DNA from: Paenibacillus barcinonensis
GTDB lineage: Bacteria; Bacillota; Bacilli; Paenibacillales; Paenibacillaceae
Direction of reading: 5' to 3'
Assembly (NCBI RefSeq): GCF_003217495.1
Contig: NZ_QJSW01000005.1
Span: forward strand, 322,702-386,701
DNA: 64,000 nucleotides
Each line of letters opens with the position of its first letter. The stretch's first letter is position 1. The position numbers and the translations under genes were made by a program. Shown piece by piece: positions 19,732-27,509 of the stretch. The notes beneath the pieces are model-generated. The model did no database searches. It was not told the DNA's origin and saw only the letters and a list, made by a program, of their open reading frames with translations.

Positions 19732-20068
19732 TCTCTCTTATTGTTTCATCTGAAAGTTCTTTACCATGGTGAACAAAATTATCTTTAATAAACTTGTGAG
19801 CTTGCTCGTCAGATAGTTCAATAGCTTTTAGAAAATTCTTAGTATTGGTAGAAATTTTATTAGTAGTTTCTGTGTTTCCATATAACCAGTCAATTGATAC
19901 CTCATAAAGTTGAGCTAAAATTTTTAACGTATCCATATCAGGTTGACTTACTCCGTTTTCGTACCCACTAAGAGTTTTATTATTTATCCCTGTTTTCTCC
20001 TTAACTTGCGTTTGACGCAAGTTTTTTTTCTCTCTCGCTTCTCGCAAGCGTTCTCCTATTGAAGACAT
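19694..20068 (-). CDS. Prophage repressor, XRE/CI-type
   Basis: 124 residues. An N-terminal XRE helix-turn-helix (about residues 6-62; RQTQVKEKTGINNKTLSGYE covers the recognition region) is followed by a short helical C-terminus. There is no LexA-type peptidase domain, so induction cannot be by simple self-cleavage. AGGAGGTG lies before the ATG. Divergent from the Cro-like gene across a 154-bp switch region with repeated TTCTTAGAA-type sites. This layout marks it as the lysogeny repressor. Confidence 0.85.
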   Translation of the reverse strand: MSSIGERLREAREKKNLRQTQVKEKTGINNKTLSGYENGVSQPDMDTLKILAQLYEVSIDWLYGNTETTNKISTNTKNFLKAIELSDEQAHKFIKDNFVHHGKELSDETIREIISYARYKANQE

Positions 20069-20090
20069 AAGAACACCTCCTAACCTACAA

Positions 20091-20197
20091 ATTATACCGG
20101 AATTCCTAGTAACAAAGATTTTATTCTTGAAATATAAGAATATTCACTTGACTTCTCATATTCTAAGAATTAGTATGTAAATATAACATTCTTAGAA
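20091..20197. promoter_or_regulatory. Lysogeny switch: divergent promoters and operator-like repeats
   Basis: Leftward -10 TATAAT (reverse strand, 20091-20096) serves the repressor. Rightward TTGACT (20148-20153) with TAGTAT 17 bp later (20171-20176) serves the early operon. Operator candidates are ATTCTT-7-AAGAAT (20123-20141), TTCTAAGAA (20161-20169, inside the rightward spacer) and its inverted copy TTCTTAGAA (20189-20197). Confidence 0.65.
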
Positions 20198-20222
20198 ATT
20201 AAGAAAAATGGTGGTGATAAAG

Positions 20223-20447
20223 TTGAGAATTAACAAGAAAATTCGAGCATTGATTAAGCAACGAGGTTTGACTTTCACTTATGTTGCCGATAAATCGGAC
20301 ATTCAATTTAAGAAATTTTCTCGAATGATGACAAGTAGACAAAAAATAGGTACTGATGAATATGAGAGAATTTGTTCAGTGTTAGGTGTTGCTCCCGGAT
20401 ATTTTTTTGAAGAAAAGTTCTTAGGAAATAAGAAAGGAGCAAGCTGA
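20223..20447 (+). CDS. Cro-like XRE regulator
   Basis: 74-residue helix-turn-helix protein, first gene of the rightward early operon. The HTH includes FTYVADKSDIQFKKFSRMM. TTG at 20223 is preferred because GGTGGTG lies 4-6 bp upstream; ATG 20208 has no ribosome site. Presumed to repress the CI-type gene and turn the switch to lytic growth. It overlaps the next gene by one base (TGATG). Confidence 0.75.
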   Translation: MRINKKIRALIKQRGLTFTYVADKSDIQFKKFSRMMTSRQKIGTDEYERICSVLGVAPGYFFEEKFLGNKKGAS

Positions 20448-20725
20448 TGGACCAGTGCCCACGATGTGCTAGTAACGAAATCGCATCAACAGATAACTTT
20501 TGTAAAGTCTGCGGATTCACATTATTTCAAATCACTTTGGAGCAAGTTGAGGTTATTTCAGAAACCGCCGCGACTACGGCAGCTTCTGAACAACCTAAAT
20601 TGATTATGACGAGTAGATTCTTCATCTTTCCTGATCTCAGTGACGAAGAGATCGACATGTTACACATGGCTTTAATGAGAAGAGCTTTTGAATGGGCAAG
20701 GGCTAATGGGTTTTCGAATAAGTAA
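20447..20725 (+). CDS. Small zinc-ribbon early protein
   Basis: 92 residues with two CxxC pairs (CPRC near residue 4 and CKVC near residue 19), forming a zinc ribbon, and an acidic helical C-terminus. Function unknown. AAGGAG lies before the ATG, which overlaps the Cro-like stop. Its 3' end overlaps a convergent reverse-strand gene by 23 bp. Confidence 0.6.
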   Translation: MDQCPRCASNEIASTDNFCKVCGFTLFQITLEQVEVISETAATTAASEQPKLIMTSRFFIFPDLSDEEIDMLHMALMRRAFEWARANGFSNK

Positions 20726-20975
20726 CCGAAACTGGTAAACCACAAAGAGTGCACTTCTCATTATTTGAAGGGAAATAGCCTTCTGGAAACTGGACTTCCT
20801 TGTTATTAGGACAAGAAAGTATGTAAAAACTCACTTTACTTTCAGATGGAATGTGATTTGGAGAATGAGCCATAGATGCTTCTCCAGCAATTTTCCACCC
20901 AAATCTTTCAAGGTCGTTTTTCATATTTAACTTATCTTCATCAGAAAGTTGTCTGAAATAAATGTAATGATCCAT
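20703..20975 (-). CDS. Reverse-strand prophage gene with conserved promoter element
   Basis: 90 residues. It has single cysteines and a C-terminal CTLC pair, perhaps half of a zinc site. No family recognised. ATG at 20975 has AAAGGAGGTG 6 bp upstream. The gene runs against the early operon, and the 25-bp element upstream of it (21003-21027) is repeated upstream of another reverse-strand gene at 36434-36685. It may therefore be expressed in the lysogen. Confidence 0.6.
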   Translation of the reverse strand: MDHYIYFRQLSDEDKLNMKNDLERFGWKIAGEASMAHSPNHIPSESKVSFYILSCPNNKEVQFPEGYFPSNNEKCTLCGLPVSVTYSKTH

Positions 20976-21002
20976 ATCTTTCACCTCCTTTCCCACAAAA
21001 TG

Positions 21003-21027
21003 GTGCGACAACTCCATTTTAGCAGAA
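21003..21027 (-). promoter_or_regulatory. 25-bp shared promoter element, copy 1
   Basis: Identical in 25 bases to 36716-36740. On the reverse strand it contains TGCTAAAAT, an extended -10 (TGnTAnAAT type), followed by GGAGTTGTCGCAC at the expected start point. The start codon of 20703-20975 lies 27 bp further. A weak -35 (CTGTTC) is 17 bp upstream. Confidence 0.6.
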
Positions 21028-21120
21028 GGAGGAAGGACGAACAGTAAAGGAGGTTTCAAAAAAACAATGGCCGTCCCACAACGAGGTTCGCATATAAATA
21101 ATCCCGGGAGGGATGCAGGC

Positions 21121-21282
21121 ATGATCGTAGCAGCTTATCAGTTTGGTGAAACCAAGGTCTTTATTTGTAACGATCATATCTCAACAGATCAAGATGAACT
21201 TGATCGAATTGACAGGGAAATCGCAACCGCAGCCTGGGCATGTGTTCAAGATGCGGCAAACAAAAACGATGAGGAAGCCTAA
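21121..21282 (+). CDS. Small early phage protein
   Basis: 53 residues from ATG 21121 (GGGAGG 9 bp upstream). An alternative ATG at 21067 gives 71 residues but its AAGGAGG is 14 bp away. Acidic helical C-terminus. No family recognised. Confidence 0.5.
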   Translation: MIVAAYQFGETKVFICNDHISTDQDELDRIDREIATAAWACVQDAANKNDEEA

Positions 21283-21307
21283 CAAGCTTCCAATGGAGGA
21301 CAAGCCT

Positions 21308-21553
21308 ATGCGATTCCGCTGGATCAAGCCTACATCCCGAGCATGTTTTATAGCTGGTGTCGTCACCCGAGTTCATGTTGGCAAGATGACAATGGATCAG
21401 GCGATTGACTATACGTTGTCACTCGAACGTCAATGTAAAAATCCACATCTTATTCCAAAGCGAGAGCTGCGGTCATTGAAACGCGACAGTGAAGCAGAGC
21501 TCAAAAGAATAAGAAAATCCGCCAGAGCTGTACCGGCAGCCGGCGGACGATGA
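21308..21553 (+). CDS. Small basic early phage protein
   Basis: 81 residues, rich in Arg and Lys toward the C-terminus, so it may bind nucleic acid (inference). GGAGG lies 9 bp before ATG 21308. The longer open frame upstream overlaps the preceding gene and is not needed. No family recognised. Confidence 0.55.
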   Translation: MRFRWIKPTSRACFIAGVVTRVHVGKMTMDQAIDYTLSLERQCKNPHLIPKRELRSLKRDSEAELKRIRKSARAVPAAGGR

Positions 21554-21615
21554 AGGGATCAGAAAGCTGGGGAAGCTCCTACGGATATGATACTCCCCTT
21601 GTTAATAGCATTTCC

Positions 21616-21630
21616 ATTCCAATTTGGAAT
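21616..21630. promoter_or_regulatory. Palindromic operator candidate
   Basis: ATTCCAATTTGGAAT is a perfect 15-bp palindrome 25 bp upstream of the XRE gene at 21655, in a 100-bp gap of the early operon. It may be that protein's own binding site. Confidence 0.45.
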
Positions 21631-21654
21631 ATTCCTGAGAGGGGGTGAACGTGG

Positions 21655-21900
21655 TTGGAAATGAAGTTTGGGGCAATCATGCGGGCTTGCAGAGAAAAGG
21701 CGGGTCTTACCCAAGAACAGTTGGCGGACAAGCTCAATCGAACACAAGCCTGCGTTTCAAAATACGAAAAGGATCATAAGATTCCCGACATGCACACGAT
21801 GATGAACTGGGCCGAGGTTACAGGGGCTAGAGAAGTGATAGTCACATTTTTATACGGCATGGACGGGATCGGCATGATCCAGAGACTAATTGGAGGGTAA
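21655..21900 (+). CDS. XRE-family helix-turn-helix protein
   Basis: 81 residues. The helix-turn-helix covers about residues 5-60, with REKAGLTQEQLADKLN and a recognition helix near QACVSKYE. A second early regulator besides the Cro-like protein. TTG at 21655 is favoured by GGGGGTGAAC at the right distance; the internal ATG 21661 is too far from it. A 15-bp palindrome upstream may be its operator. Confidence 0.7.
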   Translation: MEMKFGAIMRACREKAGLTQEQLADKLNRTQACVSKYEKDHKIPDMHTMMNWAEVTGAREVIVTFLYGMDGIGMIQRLIGG

Positions 21901-21904
21901 ACAG

Positions 21905-22177
21905 ATGACTCGTGAACAACTGGCAGCTGAAGCGCTGCAGGCAGGAAAACATTCTTTACATAACTTACAACTGATACAGAGCGAACCTGAAAGAATGTTG
22001 CCTGGACGAATGGAGAATGCAGAGGATTATTTGAATCGGATGATTCGATTCGCGGAAGCAGAAATGAAAAATGCCCGCCTGGCAGGGCGGACACTTGGTC
22101 TGAGAACTCGGTTAAAGTCTCTTCTGTTGCAAATTTTACATTCTCCCGAGCAAAAGCGCAAGGGGGAATCAGTATGA
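21905..22177 (+). CDS. Small early phage protein
   Basis: 90 residues, helical, mixed charge. ATG 21905 has GGAGGG 8 bp upstream. The stop overlaps the next start. No family recognised. Confidence 0.5.
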   Translation: MTREQLAAEALQAGKHSLHNLQLIQSEPERMLPGRMENAEDYLNRMIRFAEAEMKNARLAGRTLGLRTRLKSLLLQILHSPEQKRKGESV

Positions 22178-22404
22178 GTGAGCAACTGGCGCAAATGATC
22201 ATCGACAATTATATTGCTTCAACACTTGCCCTGCGGGAGAGCAGCGCGGTTCCATCAACGGAGGCGGCTGTCAGCATTGATGCATATCGAAGTGAGCGAA
22301 TGAATGTGTTCCTACGCTGGCAAAATGCTGCAGCGAGTCTGCGGGAGTTGCCTACTGAGTACATGGTCCATGCAGTGGCAGCAATTGATCAAATTACCGC
22401 CTGA
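22174..22404 (+). CDS. Small early phage protein whose stop codon lies in a ribozyme core
   Basis: 76 residues, mostly helical, no family recognised. ATG overlaps the previous stop and AAGGGGGA lies upstream. Its TGA stop (22402-22404) is part of the CUGAUGA core of the hammerhead ribozyme. Translation to the stop would place ribosomes over the 5' strand of stem I and so could affect ribozyme folding. Confidence 0.55.
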   Translation: MSEQLAQMIIDNYIASTLALRESSAVPSTEAAVSIDAYRSERMNVFLRWQNAAASLRELPTEYMVHAVAAIDQITA

Positions 22405-22456
22405 TGAGTCCGCTGCGGTAGCGGACGAAACGCCGTGAGGCGTCGCGGGTAACCGC
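22394..22456 (+). ncRNA. Hammerhead ribozyme, type I, in the early operon
   Basis: All conserved parts are in place. The core is CUGAUGA at 22401-22407. Stem II is GUCCGC (22408-22413) with GCGGAC (22421-22426). GAAA follows at 22427-22430. Stem III is CGCC (22431-22434), loop GUGA, GGCG (22439-22442), with the A22430-U22443 pair, and the cleavage site is GUC with C at 22444. Stem I is open: UUACCGC (22394-22400) pairs with GCGG-G-UAA (22445-22452) with one bulged G. Cleavage after 22444 would leave a downstream RNA starting GCGG-GUAA-CCGC (22445-22456), a hairpin with a GNRA tetraloop, 29 nt before the next start codon. Confidence 0.93.
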
Positions 22457-22485
22457 AAATACATATGAAGGGAGGAACAGAGTAT

Positions 22486-22731
22486 ATGGCAATACACGAA
22501 TCAGTGAGTAAGGTTCTGAACCTGCTCAGCAGTCTTGCAGATGACACTAACGACGCTATTAATAACACGCCTTACATTCTTCGCAGATTAGCGGAATTTA
22601 CTGAAGGCGAGCTCAACGATGTGATTACCCAACTGGAAGCAATCCGAGATCAGGCAGAAGAGTTGGAAGAAGCACATGAAAAAGTGCAAGAGGCTCATGC
22701 TGAATTGCAAGAGGAATTAAATGAAAAATAG
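22486..22731 (+). CDS. Small coiled-coil early protein just after the ribozyme
   Basis: 81 residues. The C-terminal half is a Glu-rich coiled coil with a short repeat (EEAHEKVQEAHAELQEEL). ATG 22486 has GGGAGGA 10 bp upstream. It is the first gene on the RNA made by hammerhead cleavage. Family not recognised. Its stop lies in a hairpin (22729-22748). Confidence 0.6.
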   Translation: MAIHESVSKVLNLLSSLADDTNDAINNTPYILRRLAEFTEGELNDVITQLEAIRDQAEELEEAHEKVQEAHAELQEELNEK

Positions 22732-22748
22732 CCCGTTGCAGCGGGCTA
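22729..22748 (+). terminator. GC-rich hairpin at a stop codon, no T-run
   Basis: TAGCCCG and CGGGCTA form a perfect 7-bp stem with a 6-nt loop; the first TAG is the upstream gene's stop. Without a T-run it is more likely an RNA-stability element than a full terminator. Confidence 0.5.
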
Positions 22749-22823
22749 CCTCAGAACATTGAAAATTGAATAGTATACATGGCCATCTTACCATGGGTGG
22801 CCGTGTCAAACAAGGAGGACGTT

Positions 22824-23030
22824 ATGAGTAAAACGACTGCTATCACTCTCGACTTATCCGCTCAAACCATTGACGCTGCTGTTAAACCAGCGATGCATTA
22901 CACACCTGCTATCTTTACCGTTTCCGGTTCATTTGGATCGGTTGAATTGATGGCCGATGATGATCAACTTGCAGCAATGGCACAAGCCATCACTCTACAC
23001 TTTCAATCGAAAGGGGTTGTAAGTGCATGA
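22824..23030 (+). CDS. Small early phage protein
   Basis: 68 residues, no family recognised. ATG 22824 has AAGGAGG 7 bp upstream; the longer frame to 22779 lacks one. It overlaps the SbcC-like ATPase start by 4 bp (ATGA), so the two are coupled. Confidence 0.5.
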   Translation: MSKTTAITLDLSAQTIDAAVKPAMHYTPAIFTVSGSFGSVELMADDDQLAAMAQAITLHFQSKGVVSA

Positions 23031-25105
23031 AACAAATCACTTTGATATCCCTGACCCTCCGCAATTTCAAGGGTATTCGGGATTTTGTACTGGATGCTGC
23101 AGGCAAGAACATTTCTGCATATGGGGACAATGCCACAGGTAAGACGACTTTGTTTGATGGATTTGTATGGACGCTGTTCGGCAAAGACAGCCAAAATCGG
23201 ACGGACTTTGAAATCAAAGGTTTGGATGAGAACGGGAAAGTTGTTGAACACGGCCTGCAACATGAAGTCGAAGCTGTCCTGATGGTTGATCGTCGCCGCC
23301 GGACGTTCCGTAAGGTGTTCAGCGAGAAATGGACTCGGAAGCGTGGACAGGCGACTGCCGAGTTTGGCGGCCATACTACGGATTATTACGTGGATGGCGT
23401 ACCAGTTAAGCAAGGTCAATACAAAACCGAAGTTGATGCGTTAATCAGCGAAGAGATTTTCAAGCTACTGACCAATCCCGCGTACTTCAACGAGATTCTT
23501 AAACCTGATGCACGGCGTAAGGTGTTGCTTGATGTGTGCGGCGATATGACGGATGAAGAGATTATTGCAGGCAATAAGCAACTTGCACCGCTGACGGACA
23601 TCTTGGGCGACCGTAGTCTTGAGGATCACCGCAAAGTGATCGCAGCTCGCCGGACTGAAATCAATAAGGAGCTGGATAAAATTCCTGTTCGCATTGACGA
23701 GGCCCGCCGCAGCATGCCTGATGTATCTGACCTGGACGCTGAACTGTTGCAAGAGGACATTGATACGATGCGCGGCAGGGTGGATGCCAAGACTGCTGAG
23801 CTTCAACGGATACAGTCTGGTGGCGAATTGTCTGCCAAAGAGATCCGCTTACGTGAGATCAATGCTGAACTGGCTGAATTAAAGCAAGTAATTCAGGCAG
23901 AAGGCTTGAAAGCAGTTGCTGGTCAACATGAATGGGTCACGCAACTGAAAGGCGAAGCTTCTGAACTACAGTCGAGATTAAACGCAAGTATACGTGAGGC
24001 CGAGCGATATAAAGGACAGATCACTCGTGCTGATAGTCAAGTTACAAGGCTTCGTGCGGAGTGGGCGTCACTTGATAGCCTTCAGTATCCAGTTCATGAG
24101 CATCAGCATGACGCTAATTGCCCAACATGCGGACAAGCACTTCCTGAAGATCAGCTGCAGTCAGCACAGGGCAAAGCGCTTGAAGCATTTAATTTGGACA
24201 AGTCCAAACGACTTGAAGCAATTAGTGCCGATGGAAAACTGGCCGCGGCAGAAAAGCGAAATCTCGAAGAAGAATTGCAAAAACTCAATGGAGAAATGGC
24301 CCAACTGCAGGAGGAAATCACATCAAAAGCTGCTGAAATCATGGCTGCCGAAGCGACCCTTCAGAGCCTACAAACCAACATTGCTGACCCTGCTGACAAC
24401 ACAAAGTATCAATCCATACAACGAGATGGAGATAAAGTCCGTGCTGAGATTGAGCAGCTTCGTTCTTCTGCTGCTGATGCTATGGGAAAAGTACAAGCCG
24501 AGATTCGTATTCTTCGCGGGCAGGTGGACGACTTGGAAGCAGACAAAGCGAAGCTGGCGACAGTAGCGGCTACTGAGAAGCGGATCACTGAGCTGAGCGA
24601 GGAAGAGCGGAAGCTTACAGCGGAGTTTGAAAAGCTGGAACATGAGCTGTTTCTTACGGAAGAATTCACTCGGACAAAAGTCAGCATGTTGGAATCCAAG
24701 ATCAACAGCAAATTCAAATATGCACGGTTCCGATTGTTCGAAGAGCAAATCAACGGCGGCCTGAAGGACGTTTGCAAGACGCTGTATAAGGGTGTTCCGT
24801 ACGAAGGCGGTCTGAACAACGCTGCCCGCATCAATGTCGGCTTGGACATCATCAATACGTTGGGACAGCATTACGGATTCTCTGCTCCAATCTTTGTCGA
24901 TAACGCCGAAGCCGTGACGCAACTGATTCCTACGAATGCCCAAATGATCCGTTTGGTCGTTCCTCCAGCGTTTAACACTTTGCCAGAGGAAGTACAGGAA
25001 GAAGCAATCAAACACCACGGCAGTTATGAAGCTGCTGAGACTGCTTGGAGAGACAGAAACAAAAAGCTTCGCTTAGAACATAACGACATCCAGGAGGCGA
25101 TGTAA
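23027..25105 (+). CDS. SbcC/Rad50-like SMC-type ATPase
   Basis: 692-residue ATPase of the AAA_23/Rad50 kind. N-terminal Walker A is GDNATGKTT (33-41). Two long coiled-coil arms flank a zinc hook CPTC (cysteines 365 and 368), and the C-terminal lobe has a degenerate Walker B (IFVDNAEA). Zinc hooks dimerise Rad50-type proteins. No SbcD/Mre11-type nuclease follows; RecT and a metallo-beta-lactamase fold protein come next, so it probably acts with them in phage recombination or end processing (inference). Confidence 0.8.
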   Translation: MKQITLISLTLRNFKGIRDFVLDAAGKNISAYGDNATGKTTLFDGFVWTLFGKDSQNRTDFEIKGLDENGKVVEHGLQHEVEAVLMVDRRRRTFRKVFSEKWTRKRGQATAEFGGHTTDYYVDGVPVKQGQYKTEVDALISEEIFKLLTNPAYFNEILKPDARRKVLLDVCGDMTDEEIIAGNKQLAPLTDILGDRSLEDHRKVIAARRTEINKELDKIPVRIDEARRSMPDVSDLDAELLQEDIDTMRGRVDAKTAELQRIQSGGELSAKEIRLREINAELAELKQVIQAEGLKAVAGQHEWVTQLKGEASELQSRLNASIREAERYKGQITRADSQVTRLRAEWASLDSLQYPVHEHQHDANCPTCGQALPEDQLQSAQGKALEAFNLDKSKRLEAISADGKLAAAEKRNLEEELQKLNGEMAQLQEEITSKAAEIMAAEATLQSLQTNIADPADNTKYQSIQRDGDKVRAEIEQLRSSAADAMGKVQAEIRILRGQVDDLEADKAKLATVAATEKRITELSEEERKLTAEFEKLEHELFLTEEFTRTKVSMLESKINSKFKYARFRLFEEQINGGLKDVCKTLYKGVPYEGGLNNAARINVGLDIINTLGQHYGFSAPIFVDNAEAVTQLIPTNAQMIRLVVPPAFNTLPEEVQEEAIKHHGSYEAAETAWRDRNKKLRLEHNDIQEAM

Positions 25106-26140
25106 TTGTCTACACAAAACCAACAGGCTCCCCAAACAGGGGAGAAAGCTATTGCAAAAACAGAGCCAACACAATCCGAACGTTTCATGACGAAAGTCAT
25201 ATCTGAATTTGGTTCAAGCGTTGGAGAGGTTGCTCTAACCAACTTCCAAAAGCGACTTGCACAGAACTACTTTATCGCTTTGGATGGAGTACTGAAAGCA
25301 GCCGAAGAAAAACGTCTGAAGAAGTCCGAGAAGTACCGCGATCCATTGCCTATAACTTGGGCAAATGTGAACATGGATAAATTGTCTCGTGATGTGGTCG
25401 CATATGCACGTATTGGTTTCGATCCAGCGCAGCCGAATCATATTAACTTGATTCCTTTCAAAAATAACAATACAGGTAAGTACGATATCGGTTTCATCGA
25501 AGGATATCGTGGTCTTGAACTTAAATCAGTGAAATACGGTTTGGACGTTCCGGACCATGTAACTGTTGAGCTGGTCTATTCCAATGATTACTTTGCACCT
25601 ATTAAGAAAGATGCAAATCACCCGCATGAAAGTTATGAATTTGAAATTAAAAACCCTTTTGACCGCGGGACTATCCTTGGAGGATTTTATTTCCACTCAT
25701 TTATAAAAACTCCTGAGAAAAACAAGTTGGTCATGATGACACTCAAGGAGATTGAGAAAAGGAAGCCAGAAAAAGCGAGTCCCGAGTTTTGGGGAGGCGA
25801 GAAAGACAAATGGGAGAACGGTAAAAAGGTAGGTACGGAAACGGTGGAAGGCTGGCACGACAAAATGGTTTGGAAAACACTTTATCGAGCAGCTCATAAC
25901 GACATCACCATTGACAGTCAGAAAATTGATGATGATTATCTCCGTTTGAAACAAATTGAGAGTGACTTGTCAGAAGCTGAGGTTTCAGAAGAAATCAGAG
26001 CTAATGCCAATCAAGACATTATCGATGTCACACCGCCACACTTGGATGATGTTCCAAACGATGTACCTTCAGGAGATGGGCAACCAGAAATGGAATTTGG
26101 TGATGAAGGTTCGCCTGATAGCGATGGGCCGGGCTTCTGA
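25106..26140 (+). CDS. recT: RecT-family single-strand annealing protein
   Basis: 344-residue annealing recombinase; it coats single-stranded DNA and pairs complementary strands. The N-terminal two thirds follow the RecT family (for instance VVAYARIGFDPAQPNHINLI and the IEGYRGL segment). The C-terminal 70 residues are acidic and disordered. TTG at 25106 comes right after AGGAGGCG. Phage partners usually supply an exonuclease; here none is obvious, and the neighbours are the SbcC-like ATPase and an MBL-fold protein. Confidence 0.88.
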   Translation: MSTQNQQAPQTGEKAIAKTEPTQSERFMTKVISEFGSSVGEVALTNFQKRLAQNYFIALDGVLKAAEEKRLKKSEKYRDPLPITWANVNMDKLSRDVVAYARIGFDPAQPNHINLIPFKNNNTGKYDIGFIEGYRGLELKSVKYGLDVPDHVTVELVYSNDYFAPIKKDANHPHESYEFEIKNPFDRGTILGGFYFHSFIKTPEKNKLVMMTLKEIEKRKPEKASPEFWGGEKDKWENGKKVGTETVEGWHDKMVWKTLYRAAHNDITIDSQKIDDDYLRLKQIESDLSEAEVSEEIRANANQDIIDVTPPHLDDVPNDVPSGDGQPEMEFGDEGSPDSDGPGF

Positions 26141-26847
26141 TGATTGAAATAACTTCCCTTGGCTCCAGCAGCGCGGGTAACTCCTACCGGATTACGGACG
26201 GGAAAACACCGCTCCTGTTGGACGCAGGGCTTCGCTACAAAGAAATTCAGCGCGGCCTTGCCTTCCAAGTTTCATCGTTGACCGGGTGCTTGGTAACTCA
26301 TGAACACGGCGACCATTCGGCAGCCGTTAAAGATTTGATCAAGGCAGGCGTCAACATTTACACCAGTGCCGGTACTGCAGATGCTTTGCGGTTGGACAGC
26401 CACCGTGTATATCCTGTATCTGCCCTTGAGCCTTTCACCATCGGTACATGGTCGATTCTACCGTTTGATGTGCAACATGACGCTGCGGAGCCTTTGGGCT
26501 TCCTTCTCGCTAATACAGCAGGGGACAAGCTTCTGTTTGCTACAGACACCTATTACATCAAGCATCGATTCACTGGGCTTACGCACATCATGGTGGAGTG
26601 CAATTATTCAATCAATATACTCAATCAAAATATTGCTGCTGGTCGTGTGCCGGCGGTGATGAAACATAGATTGCTTCGTTCTCATTTTTCGCTCGAGAAC
26701 GTGAAGGACTTCATCCGGGCGAATGACATGCGGCGGGTGCAAGAGATTCACTTACTCCATCTGTCAGACAACAATAGTGACGAAGCACTATTCAAACGCG
26801 AGATTATGGCTCTCACAGGCAAGCAAGTGTATGTAGCAGGTAGGTGA
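26140..26847 (+). CDS. MBL-fold metallohydrolase of the recT neighbourhood
   Basis: 235 residues with the metallo-beta-lactamase motif HEHGDH (54-59) plus later aspartate and histidine ligands. This family is common beside phage recT and may be a nuclease, but the substrate is not established. The ATG overlaps the recT stop by one base. Confidence 0.8.
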   Translation: MIEITSLGSSSAGNSYRITDGKTPLLLDAGLRYKEIQRGLAFQVSSLTGCLVTHEHGDHSAAVKDLIKAGVNIYTSAGTADALRLDSHRVYPVSALEPFTIGTWSILPFDVQHDAAEPLGFLLANTAGDKLLFATDTYYIKHRFTGLTHIMVECNYSINILNQNIAAGRVPAVMKHRLLRSHFSLENVKDFIRANDMRRVQEIHLLHLSDNNSDEALFKREIMALTGKQVYVAGR

Positions 26848-26851
26848 TCAC

Positions 26852-27040
26852 ATGGATGATCTGACTGGCAAGCCGCTGTTAAAGAGCATGATGGGCAAGC
26901 GGATATGGCAGCTGTTTGACACTGATAAGGCAGCCTTTCAGCGTGAAACGATTGCCTACTTCCAGCGAGGTTACCCGGATTGGGAGGTCAAGCGGGCCAA
27001 GTATCCGCACGTATTTTTACAACACCGAAAGGGGCACTGA
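26852..27040 (+). CDS. Small early phage protein
   Basis: 62 residues, basic and aromatic toward the C-terminus. Starts 4 bp after the MBL protein stop, with GTAGGTGA upstream. No family recognised. Confidence 0.5.
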   Translation: MDDLTGKPLLKSMMGKRIWQLFDTDKAAFQRETIAYFQRGYPDWEVKRAKYPHVFLQHRKGH

Positions 27041-27042
27041 AA

Positions 27043-27237
27043 ATGCCTAAGGTAAAGCAAATCTCTGTCGGGGCCTCATTCACGAAAAACCTCGGCAATT
27101 TCCAAAGTCTGAAGGTGGAAGCGAACATCGTTATAGAGCTGCATGACGGTGACTATCCAGACGAGGCATATGCTGATGCATGGGCAAGGGTACAAGAGCA
27201 AATCCGAAATGGATTAGGAAAGGGGCAACCGAAATGA
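27043..27237 (+). CDS. Small early phage protein
   Basis: 64 residues with a beta-hairpin-like middle (VEANIVIELHDG). AAAGGGGCA precedes ATG 27043; the longer frame upstream overlaps the previous gene. It overlaps the next start by 4 bp. No family recognised. Confidence 0.5.
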   Translation: MPKVKQISVGASFTKNLGNFQSLKVEANIVIELHDGDYPDEAYADAWARVQEQIRNGLGKGQPK

Positions 27238-27497
27238 CACAAGAACAGCAACATGATAAAGCGGATGAGTTGATCAGAGCATGGACTGAGCAATTCCAGC
27301 AGGCTCGTCAATCTGGTAATGACGCTGTAGATACGTTTCTGGCTACTATGGCTTTCGCGATGGGCAGCTTTGTACCTCTCGTGTTTAACAAGAACAGTCA
27401 CGTCACTGCAACTGCAATGCTGGTCGAAGACATGATGGCAGGGCTTCACAACACTGTAGAAGTGATTAACAAGACAACGCCAGCAATAAAACATTAG
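27234..27497 (+). CDS. Small early phage protein
   Basis: 87 residues, helical, no family recognised. ATG 27234 overlaps the previous stop, and AAAGGGGCAAC is upstream. It ends 12 bp before the initiator gene. Confidence 0.5.
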   Translation: MTQEQQHDKADELIRAWTEQFQQARQSGNDAVDTFLATMAFAMGSFVPLVFNKNSHVTATAMLVEDMMAGLHNTVEVINKTTPAIKH

Positions 27498-27509
27498 GGG
27501 ATGAGCAGC

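Noticed and set aside
20920..20950. Reverse-strand CTGATGA in the 90-residue reverse gene
   Set aside because: The bases up to the next GAAA cannot form stem II; they encode the protein.
21018..21122. In-frame upstream ATG (MELSH...) inside the shared 25-bp element as the true start of the two reverse genes
   Set aside because: The ATG overlaps the extended -10 box, so it would not be in the transcript; both genes have strong ribosome sites at later ATGs.
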